Shown here in pieces: positions 22,695 to 33,915 of a stretch of 64,000 nucleotides of DNA. The stretch comes from Variovorax sp. KK3. Lineage in GTDB: Bacteria; Pseudomonadota; Gammaproteobacteria; Burkholderiales; Burkholderiaceae_C. Within the stretch, counting starts at the first letter, position 1. Each line of letters starts with the position of its first letter. The stretch covers positions 1 to 64,000 of the forward strand of contig NZ_LYVO01000033.1 in the NCBI RefSeq assembly GCF_001984055.1, written 5' to 3'. The notes beneath the pieces are model-generated. The model was not told the DNA's origin. It did no database searches and saw only the letters and a program-made list of their open reading frames with translations. Both the position numbers and the translations under genes were made by a program.

Positions 22695-23693
22695 ATGAGC
22701 GAATCCGTGCATCCCCAGGACGTGCTGCTCGGCGCCCAGGCCGGCGCCGTGGTGCTGCCGGTCTGCGACCACTACAGCGGCGTCGAGGCGCGCATGCGCA
22801 AGAGCCTCGCGCTGCAGGCCGAGATGGCCCAGGAATTCGGCGCCTGCGTGTTCGACGTCACGCTCGACTGCGAGGACGGCGCCCCGGTCGGTGGCGAGGC
22901 CGACCATGCGGCGCTGGTGACCGAACTGGCCCTGGCGGCCGCCCCCGGCATGCGCGTCGGCGTGCGCGTCCACCCGGTCGACCATGCGGCCTTCGCCGGC
23001 GACGTGATGACAATCGCCGGCCGTGCCGGGCACCGCCTGAGCCACCTGATGGTGCCCAAGGTCGAGTCGGCCCGCGACGTGCACGAGGCCGTCGAGGCGC
23101 TCAACGCCGTCGGCGCCGAAGCCTTGCCGATCCACGTGCTGATCGAGTCGCCCTTCGCCGTTCACCAGGCCTTCGAGATCGCCGCCCATCCGCGCGTGCA
23201 GTCCCTGAGCTTCGGCCTGATGGACTTCGTGTCGGCCCACGGCGGCGCGATCCCCGCCGACGGCATGGGCGCCGCGGGCCAGTTCACGCATCCGCTGGTG
23301 GTGCGCGCCAAGCTCGACATCTCATCGGCCGCGCACGCGCACGGCAAGGTGCCGTCGCATTGCGTGGTGACCGAGTTCAACGACGTCGAGGCGATGCGCG
23401 GCGCAGCAGCGAAGGCGGCCAACGAATTCGGCTACACGCGCATGTGGAGCATCCATCCGAACCAGATCCGCCCCATTCTGGAGGCCTTCGCGCCCGACGA
23501 GCGGCAGATTCAAACCGCAACAAAAATCCTCGTGTCCGCGGTCGCGGCCAATTGGGCCCCGGTCAGTTTTGATGGCACATTGCACGACCGCGCAAGCTAC
23601 CGTCATTTCTGGCAGGTACTTTCGCGGGCACACGCCACCGGGCGCGCATTGCCGCCCGAAGCGCAGGCCTGGTTTGCGCCGGTGTCCTCCTGA
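22695..23693 (+). CDS. HpcH/HpaI aldolase / citrate lyase beta (CitE)-like protein
   Basis: The 332-residue protein belongs to the CitE-like TIM-barrel lyases that cleave malyl-CoA, citramalyl-CoA or related C-C bonds. It has an N-terminal Arg/Lys region [12 protein letters not shown], the metal-binding block [15 protein letters not shown], a middle glutamate in [11 protein letters not shown] and [14 protein letters not shown]. No CitF, CitD or CitG genes are nearby, so it is not part of a citrate lyase complex. Position among TCA genes suggests an acyl-CoA lyase such as malyl-CoA or citramalyl-CoA lyase, but substrate cannot be assigned. It starts ten bases after tam. Confidence 0.85.
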   Translation: MSESVHPQDVLLGAQAGAVVLPVCDHYSGVEARMRKSLALQAEMAQEFGACVFDVTLDCEDGAPVGGEADHAALVTELALAAAPGMRVGVRVHPVDHAAFAGDVMTIAGRAGHRLSHLMVPKVESARDVHEAVEALNAVGAEALPIHVLIESPFAVHQAFEIAAHPRVQSLSFGLMDFVSAHGGAIPADGMGAAGQFTHPLVVRAKLDISSAAHAHGKVPSHCVVTEFNDVEAMRGAAAKAANEFGYTRMWSIHPNQIRPILEAFAPDERQIQTATKILVSAVAANWAPVSFDGTLHDRASYRHFWQVLSRAHATGRALPPEAQAWFAPVSS

Positions 23694-23720
23694 AACCGAA
23701 CTCCTCCAAAGGAAAGACCC

Positions 23721-24287
23721 ATGAAGAAAATCGCCATCGCTTTCGCCGTCGCCCTCGCACTGCCGCTCTCGGCCGTGGCCCAGGGTGCCGCCGACGCGGC
23801 CAAGCCGCCGCTCAAGGAGCGCGCCAAGGACGCGGCCAAGAAGACCACGCAGAAGGTGGTGCCCAAGCGCGTCATCAAGAAGATCGAGGAAGCCAAGCCG
23901 ATCAGCGAAGAATCGGACGTGGTGCTCACGCCCGAAGACCTGGCCGTGTCCAAGCGCGTGCTGACCGGCACGATCAAGTGCGAACTGGGCGCCAGCGTCG
24001 CGATCGAGAACAGCCAGAAGAAGGAAGGCTTCTTCGTGCTGACGCACGGCACGACCAAGTACTTCATGCACCCGGTCAACAGCCGCACCGGCGCGATCCG
24101 CCTCGAAGACCCCAAGGCCGAAGCCATGTGGCTGCAGCTGGGCAACAAGTCGATGCTGATGAGCCAGAAGCAGGGCCTGCGCCTGGCCGACGAATGCCAG
24201 GCGACCGAGCAGGCCATGATGGCCGAGGACATGAAGAAGAACCCGCCCAAGAGCCTGTTCGAAGGCGCCGACGGCGACAAGAAGTAA
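23721..24287 (+). CDS. Uncharacterised exported protein in the mdh-acnB unit
   Basis: This 188-residue protein has a clear Sec signal ([20 protein letters not shown], cleavage near residue 20). A lysine/alanine-rich linker with [19 protein letters not shown] follows to about residue 55, then a compact C-terminal domain. The domain has two cysteines (in [10 protein letters not shown] and ADECQATEQ) that could form a periplasmic disulfide, with beta-strand-like segments between. The overall pattern faintly recalls MliC-type lysozyme-inhibitor barrels, but I cannot confirm it. A good AAAGGAAAG precedes the start. It lies between the CitE-like gene and acnB. Function unknown. Confidence 0.85.
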   Translation: MKKIAIAFAVALALPLSAVAQGAADAAKPPLKERAKDAAKKTTQKVVPKRVIKKIEEAKPISEESDVVLTPEDLAVSKRVLTGTIKCELGASVAIENSQKKEGFFVLTHGTTKYFMHPVNSRTGAIRLEDPKAEAMWLQLGNKSMLMSQKQGLRLADECQATEQAMMAEDMKKNPPKSLFEGADGDKK

Positions 24288-24348
24288 GCCAAAGGCGCAG
24301 GCGGCCCGCCTTTTGCTAGGCCGCCACGGTTCCGATCCGGAGAGAAAA

Positions 24349-26940
24349 ATGTTGCAAGCCTACGTTGACCATGTCGCCGAGCGCGCCGCGCTCGGCATCC
24401 CGCCACTGCCCCTGTCGGCCAAGCAGACCAGCGAAGTCATCGACCTGATGAAGACCGCGACTGGCGAGAACGGCGAGTTCCTGCTGAACCTGCTCACGAA
24501 CCGCGTGCCGGCCGGCGTGGACGATGCGGCCAAGGTCAAGGCGAGCTACCTGGCGGCGGTGGCCCACGGCACCGAGAAGAGCCTGCTCCTCTCGCGCGCC
24601 CATGCCACCGAGCTGCTCGGCACCATGCTGGGCGGCTACAACATCAGCCCGCTGATCGACCTGCTCGACGACGCCGAGGTCGGCGCCGTCGCGGCCGAGG
24701 GTTTGAAGAAAACCCTGCTCATGTTCGACCAGTTCCACGACGTCAAGGACAAGGCCGACAAGGGCAACGCCAACGCCAAGGCCGTGCTGCAAAGCTGGGC
24801 CGATGCCGAATGGTTCACCAGCCGGCCTGAAGTGCCGCAGAGCCTGACCGTGACGGTCTTCAAGGTGCCTGGTGAAACCAACACCGACGACCTGTCCCCG
24901 GCGCCCGACGCCACCACGCGCCCCGACATTCCGATGCACGCGCTGGCGATGCTCAAGAACAAGCGCGAAGGCACGGCTTTCACGCCCGAAGAAGACGGCA
25001 AGCGCGGCCCGATCAAGTTCATCGAATCGCTCAAGGACAAGGGCCACCAGATCGCCTACGTCGGTGACGTGGTCGGTACCGGCTCGTCGCGCAAGAGCGC
25101 CACCAACTCGGTGCTCTGGTTCACGGGCCAGGACATCCCCTACATCCCCAACAAGCGCTTCGGCGGCGTGTGCCTGGGCAGCAAGATCGCGCCGATCTTC
25201 TACAACACCATGGAAGACGCCGGCGCGCTGCCCATCGAGCTGGACGTCAACCAGATGGAAACGGGCGACGTGATCGAGCTGCGCCCCTACGACGGCCAGG
25301 CGCTCAAGGACGGCAAGGTCATCGCCGAATTCAAGGTCAAGAGCGACGTGCTGTTCGACGAAGTGCGTGCCGGCGGCCGCATTCCGCTGATCATCGGCCG
25401 CGGCCTGACGGCCAAGGCGCGTGAGGCGCTGGGCCTGCCGGCGTCGACGCTGTTCCGCCTGCCGGTCAGCCCGGTCGACACCAAGAAGGGCTTCTCGCTG
25501 GCCCAGAAGATGGTCGGCCGCGCCTGCGGCCTGCCGGAAGGCCAGGGCGTGCGCCCCGGCACCTACTGCGAGCCCAAGATGACCTCCGTCGGCAGCCAGG
25601 ACACCACCGGTCCAATGACGCGCGACGAACTGAAGGACCTGGCCTGCCTGGGCTTCAGCGCCGACCTGGTGATGCAGTCCTTCTGCCACACGGCGGCCTA
25701 CCCGAAGAAGGTCGACGTGAAGATGCACCACGAGCTGCCGGACTTCATCTCCACCCGCGGCGGCGTGTCGCTGCGCCCTGGCGACGGCGTGATCCACAGC
25801 TGGCTCAACCGCCTGCTGACGCCCGACACCGTGGGCACCGGCGGCGACAGCCACACCCGTTTCCCGATCGGCATCAGCTTCCCGGCCGGCTCGGGCCTGG
25901 TGGCCTTCGCGGCCGCCACCGGCGTGATGCCGTTGGACATGCCCGAATCGGTGCTGGTGCGCTTCAAGGGCAAGATGCAGCCCGGCGTGACCCTGCGCGA
26001 CCTGGTCAACGCGATTCCGCTCTACGCGATCAAGCAAGGGCTGCTGACGGTCGAGAAAAAGGGCAAGAAGAACATCTTCTCCGGCCGCATCCTCGAGATC
26101 GAGGGCCTGCCCGAGCTCAAGGTCGAACAAGCCTTCGAACTCAGCGACGCCTCGGCCGAGCGCTCCGCCGCCGGCTGCACGGTGCACCTGAACAAGGAGC
26201 CGATCGCCGAGTACATCAACAGCAACATCACGCTGATGAAGTGGATGATCGCCGAGGGCTACGCCGACGCGCGCACGCTGCAACGCCGCATCGCCGCGCA
26301 GGAAGCCTGGCTCAAGAACCCGCAACTGCTGGAAGGCGACGCCGACGCCGACTATGCGGCGGTGATCGACATCGACCTGGCCGAGATCCACGAGCCCATC
26401 GTGGCCTGCCCGAACGACCCGGACGACGTGAAGACGCTGTCGGACGTGGCCGGCGCGCAGATCGACGAAGTGTTCATCGGCTCCTGCATGACCAACATCG
26501 GCCACTTCCGTGCGGCGTCGAAGCTGCTCGAAGGCAAGCGCGACATCCCGGTCAAGCTGTGGATCGCGCCGCCCACCAAGATGGACGCGCACCAGCTCAC
26601 CGAAGAAGGCCACTACGGCGTGTTCGGCAACGCCGGCGCGCGTACCGAGATGCCGGGCTGCTCGCTGTGCATGGGCAACCAGGCGCAGGTGCGCGAAGGC
26701 GCGACGGTCATGTCGACCAGCACGCGCAACTTCCCGAACCGGCTGGGCAAGAACACCAACGTGTACCTGGGCAGCGCCGAGCTGGCCGCCATCTGCTCGC
26801 GCCTGGGCCGCATTCCGACGAAGGAAGAGTACATGGCCAGTGTGGGCGTGCTCGAGGCCGCCAGCGACCAGATCTATCAGTACCTCAACTTCGACAAGAT
26901 CGAAGAGTTCACCGAGGTCGCGAACACGGTCACGGCCTGA
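24349..26940 (+). CDS. acnB: Bifunctional aconitate hydratase 2 / 2-methylisocitrate dehydratase
   Basis: AcnB isomerises citrate to isocitrate and can hydrate 2-methylaconitate. The 863-residue protein has the AcnB-specific order: an N-terminal HEAT-like domain, the swivelling domain ([22 protein letters not shown], core GTGSSRKS), then the three cluster domains. Fe-S ligand motifs are [12 protein letters not shown] and [10 protein letters not shown], with [13 protein letters not shown] earlier. The ATG at 24349 has a GGAGAG Shine-Dalgarno; the frame's first start is 12 codons upstream without one. It ends the mdh unit and is followed by an intrinsic terminator. Confidence 0.98.
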   Translation: MLQAYVDHVAERAALGIPPLPLSAKQTSEVIDLMKTATGENGEFLLNLLTNRVPAGVDDAAKVKASYLAAVAHGTEKSLLLSRAHATELLGTMLGGYNISPLIDLLDDAEVGAVAAEGLKKTLLMFDQFHDVKDKADKGNANAKAVLQSWADAEWFTSRPEVPQSLTVTVFKVPGETNTDDLSPAPDATTRPDIPMHALAMLKNKREGTAFTPEEDGKRGPIKFIESLKDKGHQIAYVGDVVGTGSSRKSATNSVLWFTGQDIPYIPNKRFGGVCLGSKIAPIFYNTMEDAGALPIELDVNQMETGDVIELRPYDGQALKDGKVIAEFKVKSDVLFDEVRAGGRIPLIIGRGLTAKAREALGLPASTLFRLPVSPVDTKKGFSLAQKMVGRACGLPEGQGVRPGTYCEPKMTSVGSQDTTGPMTRDELKDLACLGFSADLVMQSFCHTAAYPKKVDVKMHHELPDFISTRGGVSLRPGDGVIHSWLNRLLTPDTVGTGGDSHTRFPIGISFPAGSGLVAFAAATGVMPLDMPESVLVRFKGKMQPGVTLRDLVNAIPLYAIKQGLLTVEKKGKKNIFSGRILEIEGLPELKVEQAFELSDASAERSAAGCTVHLNKEPIAEYINSNITLMKWMIAEGYADARTLQRRIAAQEAWLKNPQLLEGDADADYAAVIDIDLAEIHEPIVACPNDPDDVKTLSDVAGAQIDEVFIGSCMTNIGHFRAASKLLEGKRDIPVKLWIAPPTKMDAHQLTEEGHYGVFGNAGARTEMPGCSLCMGNQAQVREGATVMSTSTRNFPNRLGKNTNVYLGSAELAAICSRLGRIPTKEEYMASVGVLEAASDQIYQYLNFDKIEEFTEVANTVTA

Positions 26941-26956
26941 GCCTCACCGCGCATGA

Positions 26957-26987
26957 CGAAGCCCGCCTCAGGCGGGCTTTGTTTTTG
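26957..26987 (+). terminator. Intrinsic terminator after acnB
   Basis: A perfect AAGCCCGCC/GGCGGGCTT stem with a three-base loop is followed by TTGTTTTT. It lies about 20 bases after the acnB stop and ends the mdh-acnB transcript. Confidence 0.92.
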
Positions 26988-27038
26988 GCGCTGCCCGCTG
27001 CCCGAACCGGGCCGGAACCCAGCTGGACCGAGCCAGAA

Positions 27039-27539
27039 TCAGCTGACGCGCAGCTTCTCGTGCTCCGCCAACTGCTTGGGCGGGTTGCCGGTGACGGCCG
27101 ACGCGGCCATCTTGAGCAACTGCACCATCTTGCTGTCGGTCACATCCCAGTACTCGGCCTCGACGATCTGCACGCCGAGCAAGCCCAGGTTGGGGTCGGT
27201 CACGCCCTTGGGGAACCAGGCCTTGGCCATGGTGGTGAAGAGGCGTTCCTTGAGCGCCTGGTCTTCCACCAGCGCGGCGCGCCCGGCGACCGACACGTAG
27301 CTGTCGGCATCGGTATTGGCGTACGCGACGTTGACCACCGGGTCGGACGCGACGTGCCGGGCGACGTCGCCGTCCTTCGGCACGAAGAAGTACAGGGTCG
27401 CGCCTTCGTTCAGGTCCTTGCTCTGGGTGGTGAGCGGATGGCTGTGCAGTTGCCCGTCGCCATGGCGGTGGGTCAGCATGCCGTAGCGGGTGTCCTTGAT
27501 CAGGTCCCAGAGCTTGGCGTGTTGGTCGTTGGTGGGCAT
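27039..27539 (-). CDS. Pyridoxamine 5'-phosphate oxidase-family (general stress FMN-binding) protein
   Basis: The 166-residue protein has the split-barrel flavin-binding fold of general-stress-protein-26-like PPOX proteins. Visible blocks are MLTHRHGDGQLHSHPLTTQ, TLYFFVPKDGD, YVSVAGRAALVED and AKAWFPKG. Such proteins bind FMN or F420-like cofactors and are often stress-induced; true PdxH motifs are absent. The start at 27539 has GGAG six bases upstream; an ATG at 27545 lies directly on that motif. It runs convergent to acnB and shares strand with the XRE regulator upstream. Confidence 0.88.
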   Translation of the reverse strand: MPTNDQHAKLWDLIKDTRYGMLTHRHGDGQLHSHPLTTQSKDLNEGATLYFFVPKDGDVARHVASDPVVNVAYANTDADSYVSVAGRAALVEDQALKERLFTTMAKAWFPKGVTDPNLGLLGVQIVEAEYWDVTDSKMVQLLKMAASAVTGNPPKQLAEHEKLRVS

Positions 27540-27645
27540 GGGCATCTCCGTTGAGTTGAAAGGGATGCGTTCACGCTAAGACCCGTTGCACGCGCGCGCC
27601 GACGCGAATGATCGCGTCTGCATGTGGTCCGTGGCCGACCCGCCG

Positions 27646-28473
27646 TCAGCCTGATGCCTGCGCCGCCATCGCGGCAAGCACCGCCGCCGTATGCGCGTCG
27701 GCGGGGAAAAAGGACTCGACCGCCAGTTCCTGCAGCGTCACGTCGACCGGCGTGCCGAAGATGGTGGTGGTGCTGATGAAGCTCAGCACGCCTTGCGGCG
27801 ATGCGTACTGGAAGGGCACCGCCACGCCGGCCAGTTCATGGTGCATGGCCGGTGTGTCGTGGCTGACGCTCGGCGTCGGATAGGCTGCCAACTCGTCGTG
27901 CAGCGAGGCCAGCGTCGCATCGCCCGTGGCGGCGATCTGCTGCTGCAGGCGCTCCAGCAAGTGCGCGCGCCATTGCGGCAGGTTGGCGATGCGCGGCGCC
28001 AGGCCGTCCGGATGCAGGCTGAGCCGCAGCACGTTGACGGGCGGCGTGATCAGTTCGATGGATGCACCCTCCATCAGCAGCGGCACGAGGGCGTTGTGGG
28101 CGACCAGGTTCCAGTGCCGGTCGACCGCCAATGCCGGGAAGGGCTCGTGCCCCTTGAGCACCAGGTCTACCGCCTGGCGCGCGGGGGCCAGCGCCGGGTC
28201 GTCCAGCGAGCGCTGCCGGTACATCGGCGCATAGCCGGCCGCCACCAGCAGCGTGTTGCGCTCGCGCAGCGGCACGTCCAGCCGCTCGGCCAGGCGCAGC
28301 ACCATCTCGCGGCTGGGTTCGGCACGGCCCGTCTCCACGTAGCTCAAATGCCGGGTGGACACCTGCGCCTCGTGCGCCAGGTCGAGCTGGCTCAGGCGGC
28401 GGTGCTGGCGCCAGTGGCGCAGGTGGGCGCCGAAGGAATCGGCGGCGGTGGGCGGCGTCGGTTGCGAGGTCAT
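27646..28473 (-). CDS. XRE-family regulator with MmyB-like ligand domain
   Basis: The 275-residue protein has an N-terminal helix-turn-helix at about residues 15-75 ([20 protein letters not shown], then GRAEPSR). A MmyB-like ligand-binding domain follows, with [30 protein letters not shown] and [22 protein letters not shown]. These regulators usually control a neighbouring gene divergently and may bind fatty-acid-like ligands. A 21-bp palindrome sits 31 bases before the start and between it and the divergent membrane-protein gene. Confidence 0.92.
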   Translation of the reverse strand: MTSQPTPPTAADSFGAHLRHWRQHRRLSQLDLAHEAQVSTRHLSYVETGRAEPSREMVLRLAERLDVPLRERNTLLVAAGYAPMYRQRSLDDPALAPARQAVDLVLKGHEPFPALAVDRHWNLVAHNALVPLLMEGASIELITPPVNVLRLSLHPDGLAPRIANLPQWRAHLLERLQQQIAATGDATLASLHDELAAYPTPSVSHDTPAMHHELAGVAVPFQYASPQGVLSFISTTTIFGTPVDVTLQELAVESFFPADAHTAAVLAAMAAQASG

Positions 28474-28504
28474 GGCGCCATCCTAGTGAAGCGGCGCATG
28501 TTGC

Positions 28505-28525
28505 CGATGACCTGGCAGGTCATCG
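28505..28525. promoter_or_regulatory. 21-bp perfect palindrome, candidate operator of the XRE regulator
   Basis: Two 10-bp arms, CGATGACCTG and CAGGTCATCG, flank a single central base. The site lies 31 bases upstream of the XRE start and 78 bases upstream of the divergent membrane-protein start. Symmetry and position strongly suggest an operator for a dimeric regulator that controls both genes. Confidence 0.75.
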
Positions 28526-28603
28526 ACCGTCGGCGCCGTGGCCGGAATCATCGGGGCACAACGCAGCAGGAAGGGCCTGCAGCGATCACCCAGGAGCCTC
28601 GAA

Positions 28604-29020
28604 ATGTCCGTCTTCGCTTCCCCCCGATTCCTTCCCCGCGTGATGGGGGCCGATGCCTTGTCCTGTGCCGCCACGGGTTTGCTGCAGCTGGCGTTCACGG
28701 CTCCGCTGGCCCGGTTGACGGGCCTGCCGGCGCCGCTGCTGCTGGCCACGGGCGTCTTCCTCGTCGCCTATGCGACGGCAGCCGCATGGATGGCCCTGCG
28801 GGCCCAGCCGCCGCGCCGGCTCATCGGCCTGATCGCCGCGGGCAACCTGGGTTGGGCCGTCGGATGCATCGTGCTGCTCGCCGTGAGCGGTGGCGCGTTC
28901 AGCGTCTTCGGTTGGGCCTGGGTGCTGGCCCAGGCCGTGACCGTGGCACTGCTGGCCGAAATGCAGTGGCTGGGCCTGCGTCACACTCGGCCGGGCCGCA
29001 CGGGAATCTACGCCGCCTGA
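28604..29020 (+). CDS. Small four-helix membrane protein
   Basis: The 138-residue protein starts [17 protein letters not shown] after a CAGGAG Shine-Dalgarno. It is mostly four hydrophobic segments at about residues 15-35, 43-65, 72-95 and 98-120, with short basic loops such as [11 protein letters not shown] recognise no named family with certainty; similar small proteins of unknown function are common beside XRE regulators. It is divergent from the XRE gene and likely controlled by it. Function unknown. Confidence 0.8.
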   Translation: MSVFASPRFLPRVMGADALSCAATGLLQLAFTAPLARLTGLPAPLLLATGVFLVAYATAAAWMALRAQPPRRLIGLIAAGNLGWAVGCIVLLAVSGGAFSVFGWAWVLAQAVTVALLAEMQWLGLRHTRPGRTGIYAA

Positions 29021-29142
29021 GAGCGTGGGCGACGCGGCGCAGAGCCCGGAGGCGCCGTTGGGGGATGGCTTCCCGAGCGATCACCCCGTCATCGAACCCT
29101 GCTATCTTCGAGGCGCTTCCACGATCCCCCAAGGAGTTCCTC

Positions 29143-31911
<2,769 letters not shown>

Positions 31912-32040
31912 ATCTCCCCCAGGCTCCCCCACTTCGTGTGGTCCGCCAACCCCCTCACCGGGGGCAACACCAGCGGCCCGGCAAAGCCGGTTCCGCGGTG
32001 TTCCCCGCCTCGTGTGCGCGGGAGGTGGCCGTAGGACGAG
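31912..32040. repeat. Comamonadaceae-type intergenic repeat with nested hairpins
   Basis: The gap after acnA is filled by a patterned sequence: CCACTTCGTGTGG, CCCCCTCACCGGGGG (31950-31964), and AACACC...GGTGTT (31966-32002) enclosing CCGGC-AAA-GCCGG (31978-31990). I recognise this as an interspersed intergenic repeat common in Variovorax and relatives, recalled rather than searched. It may act as a transcription end for acnA and the convergent peptidase gene. Confidence 0.7.
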
Positions 32041-32066
32041 GCTCTAGTTGTTGTCGAGGCGCTGCG

Positions 32067-33521
32067 TCAGCTTCTCGAGTACCGGCCGGATGCCGTCGCC
32101 CAGCTGATCTGCGGGTTCGAGAAGCCGTCTTCCTTGCCGGCGTCGATCTCGCGCTGCTTGATGACCGGCACCGCGGCGGCGAAGGCGGCTTCGAAGGAAT
32201 GGCGCTTTCGCAGTTCTTCGTCGAAGAGCGCGCGGCCGAAGAAGGTCAGCTCGGAGCGGTGGCCGCAGCCGTAGGACGTGTGATCGGCATCGGCGGCCGT
32301 CATGATCAGGCTGTCGTCGGTGGCCAAGGGCTCGATCCATCCGCCCGAGTAGCAGGCCGAGATCGCGACCACCCGGTGGCGAATGCCAGCCGCGTCGAGC
32401 GCCTCGCGCAACTGCTGCGGCGTCAGCCATTGCACCGTGAGCGGCCAGTGCGACGACGCCAGCTTGAAGTCGCGCGCGCCGTGCGAGGTCATGTAGATCA
32501 CCAGCAGGTCTTCGTCGCGGTTCATGCGTTCGCCCATGGCCGCGATGGCGCGCTGCAGGTTCAGCGGCGTGGCCCACGGCAGTTCCTGCGCGGTGCTCAC
32601 GTGATTGAGCAGGCGCAGCACGCGGCCCTTGGCGTCGAAGCGCTCTTCGAGCACCTCGGTGACCATGCGGCTTTCGCGCAGGAAGACGTCTTCGGATGCA
32701 TAGGGTGCGAACACCAGGCCATAGACGTTGGCCTGGCCCTCGCGGCGCGGGGCGATGCCGTCGACGGCGCGCTGCCACACGGCCTGCTGGGCCTCGAACA
32801 GCTCCTGCGACAGGTACATGCGGGGCCGCTCGTCCTTCGAAGAAGCGCTGACTTCCTCCTGCCAATAGCGGTCCTGCACCTGCAGCGACTGCCAGATGTC
32901 CAGTGCGCTGAGCGCGAGCAGGCCCGGCACGAAGATCGCGAGCCGGCTGGCGTTCGGCGCGCAACGGGCCATGAGCCACACGGCGGCCATCACGCTGATG
33001 CCGAGCAGCGCGCCATACACCGTCCAGAAGCCCCTCGTCGTGGTCAGAGCGGCAGGCAGCCAGCCCCGGAAATAGGCGATCGACAGGCCGATCATGAGAA
33101 GCGTCCAGGGCAGGGCAGCCCAGGTGCCGAGCGCGAACCAGCGGCTCAGGCTGCTGCGCCGTGCGTCCGGCGCCGACCCCGAATTCGAGCCCGGCGTCAG
33201 CGTCCACCAGCCGAGCCACAGCATCAGGCAGACCGGCCACAGGCTCTCGAGCGCGGGGAGCGGATGGAAACGCGCCGGCCCGTCGATCTGGAGGCGCGCG
33301 AGTGCGATGAAGAGCAGGCTCGGAATGGCCACCAGCAGCATCAGCTGCCAGGGGCGCGGCGAGCCTTCGATGCGTGGCGCGAGCATCAGTGAGGCGCGCA
33401 GTCCCGCAGCCATCCAGCGGCCCAGCGGCGCGGCTGCGGGAGCACGCTTTCCTTCGGCGGCTGCACGGGCTTCCGCCGGCGCGCCGATGTCCTCGTCCTT
33501 ATCAGTTTGTGGATCGTTCAT
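32067..33521 (-). CDS. Membrane-anchored C13 (legumain/caspase-fold) peptidase, probably frameshifted near its end
   Basis: The 484-residue reading starts at 33521 (MNDPQTDKDE). It has about five membrane helices between residues 55 and 210, then a C13-type caspase-fold domain. The catalytic dyad is visible: His348 in YMTSHGARD and Cys390 in VVAISACYSGGW. The last part reads SNPQIS and then WATASGRYSRS, unlike the family. The neighbouring frame continues LGDGIRPVLEKLTQRLDNN to a stop at 32044, which looks like the native C-terminus. A one-base loss around 32098-32105 explains this. Function is unknown; family members are often membrane proteins without known substrates. Confidence 0.85.
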   Translation of the reverse strand: MNDPQTDKDEDIGAPAEARAAAEGKRAPAAAPLGRWMAAGLRASLMLAPRIEGSPRPWQLMLLVAIPSLLFIALARLQIDGPARFHPLPALESLWPVCLMLWLGWWTLTPGSNSGSAPDARRSSLSRWFALGTWAALPWTLLMIGLSIAYFRGWLPAALTTTRGFWTVYGALLGISVMAAVWLMARCAPNASRLAIFVPGLLALSALDIWQSLQVQDRYWQEEVSASSKDERPRMYLSQELFEAQQAVWQRAVDGIAPRREGQANVYGLVFAPYASEDVFLRESRMVTEVLEERFDAKGRVLRLLNHVSTAQELPWATPLNLQRAIAAMGERMNRDEDLLVIYMTSHGARDFKLASSHWPLTVQWLTPQQLREALDAAGIRHRVVAISACYSGGWIEPLATDDSLIMTAADADHTSYGCGHRSELTFFGRALFDEELRKRHSFEAAFAAAVPVIKQREIDAGKEDGFSNPQISWATASGRYSRS

Positions 33522-33583
33522 GCACCGATCATGCCTCTCGCGCGGGGGTACTCCGGCCGCCAATCGCCCGGCGCCGCCGATTT

Positions 33584-33598
33584 CGAGAATAATTCTCA
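33584..33598. promoter_or_regulatory. Fur box upstream of feoA
   Basis: The sequence CGAGAATAATTCTCA is a 7-1-7 inverted repeat (GAGAAT-A-ATTCTC core), close to the TGATAATnATTATCA Fur consensus. It is 24 bases before the feoA start. It implies iron-dependent repression by Fur. The peptidase gene starts 63 bases away on the other strand and could be affected too. Confidence 0.88.
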
Positions 33599-33621
33599 TT
33601 TTTGTCGAACGGGATTTGCGG

Positions 33622-33915
33622 GTGACCACAACGAACGGCGCGGCCACGGCGGCCGCCATCAGCCTCGATCAACTGCCCAGCCACGAATGGGCCACGGTGC
33701 TGGATGTCTCCAGGCCCGAAGAGGCCGAAGAACGCGACCTGGTGCTGCGCCTCACCGAAATCGGCTTCGTGCCCGGCGAGGTGGTGCGCATCGTCGCCAC
33801 CGGCGTGCCCGGCCGCGAGCCCCTGGCCGTTCGACTGGGCCACACCACTTTCGCGCTGCGGCGCCACGAAGCCGCGCTGGTGCGCGTGATGCCGGGAGCT
33901 GCAAAGCATGTCTGA
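33622..33915 (+). CDS. feoA: Ferrous iron transport protein A
   Basis: FeoA is a small SH3-like cytosolic partner of the FeoB iron channel. The protein is 97 residues from a GTG at 33622; no in-frame ATG lies near the family start. Motifs are LDQLPSHEWATV, LTEIGFVPGEVVRIVATG and LAVRLGHTTFALRRHEA, all typical of FeoA. The N-terminal 15 residues are Ala/Thr-rich and may be a start error. It overlaps feoB by eight bases and follows a Fur box. Confidence 0.92.
   Translation: MTTTNGAATAAAISLDQLPSHEWATVLDVSRPEEAEERDLVLRLTEIGFVPGEVVRIVATGVPGREPLAVRLGHTTFALRRHEAALVRVMPGAAKHV

Noticed and set aside
22695-23693. Citrate lyase beta subunit
   Set aside because: No other citrate lyase subunit or accessory genes nearby; better described as a stand-alone CitE-like lyase.
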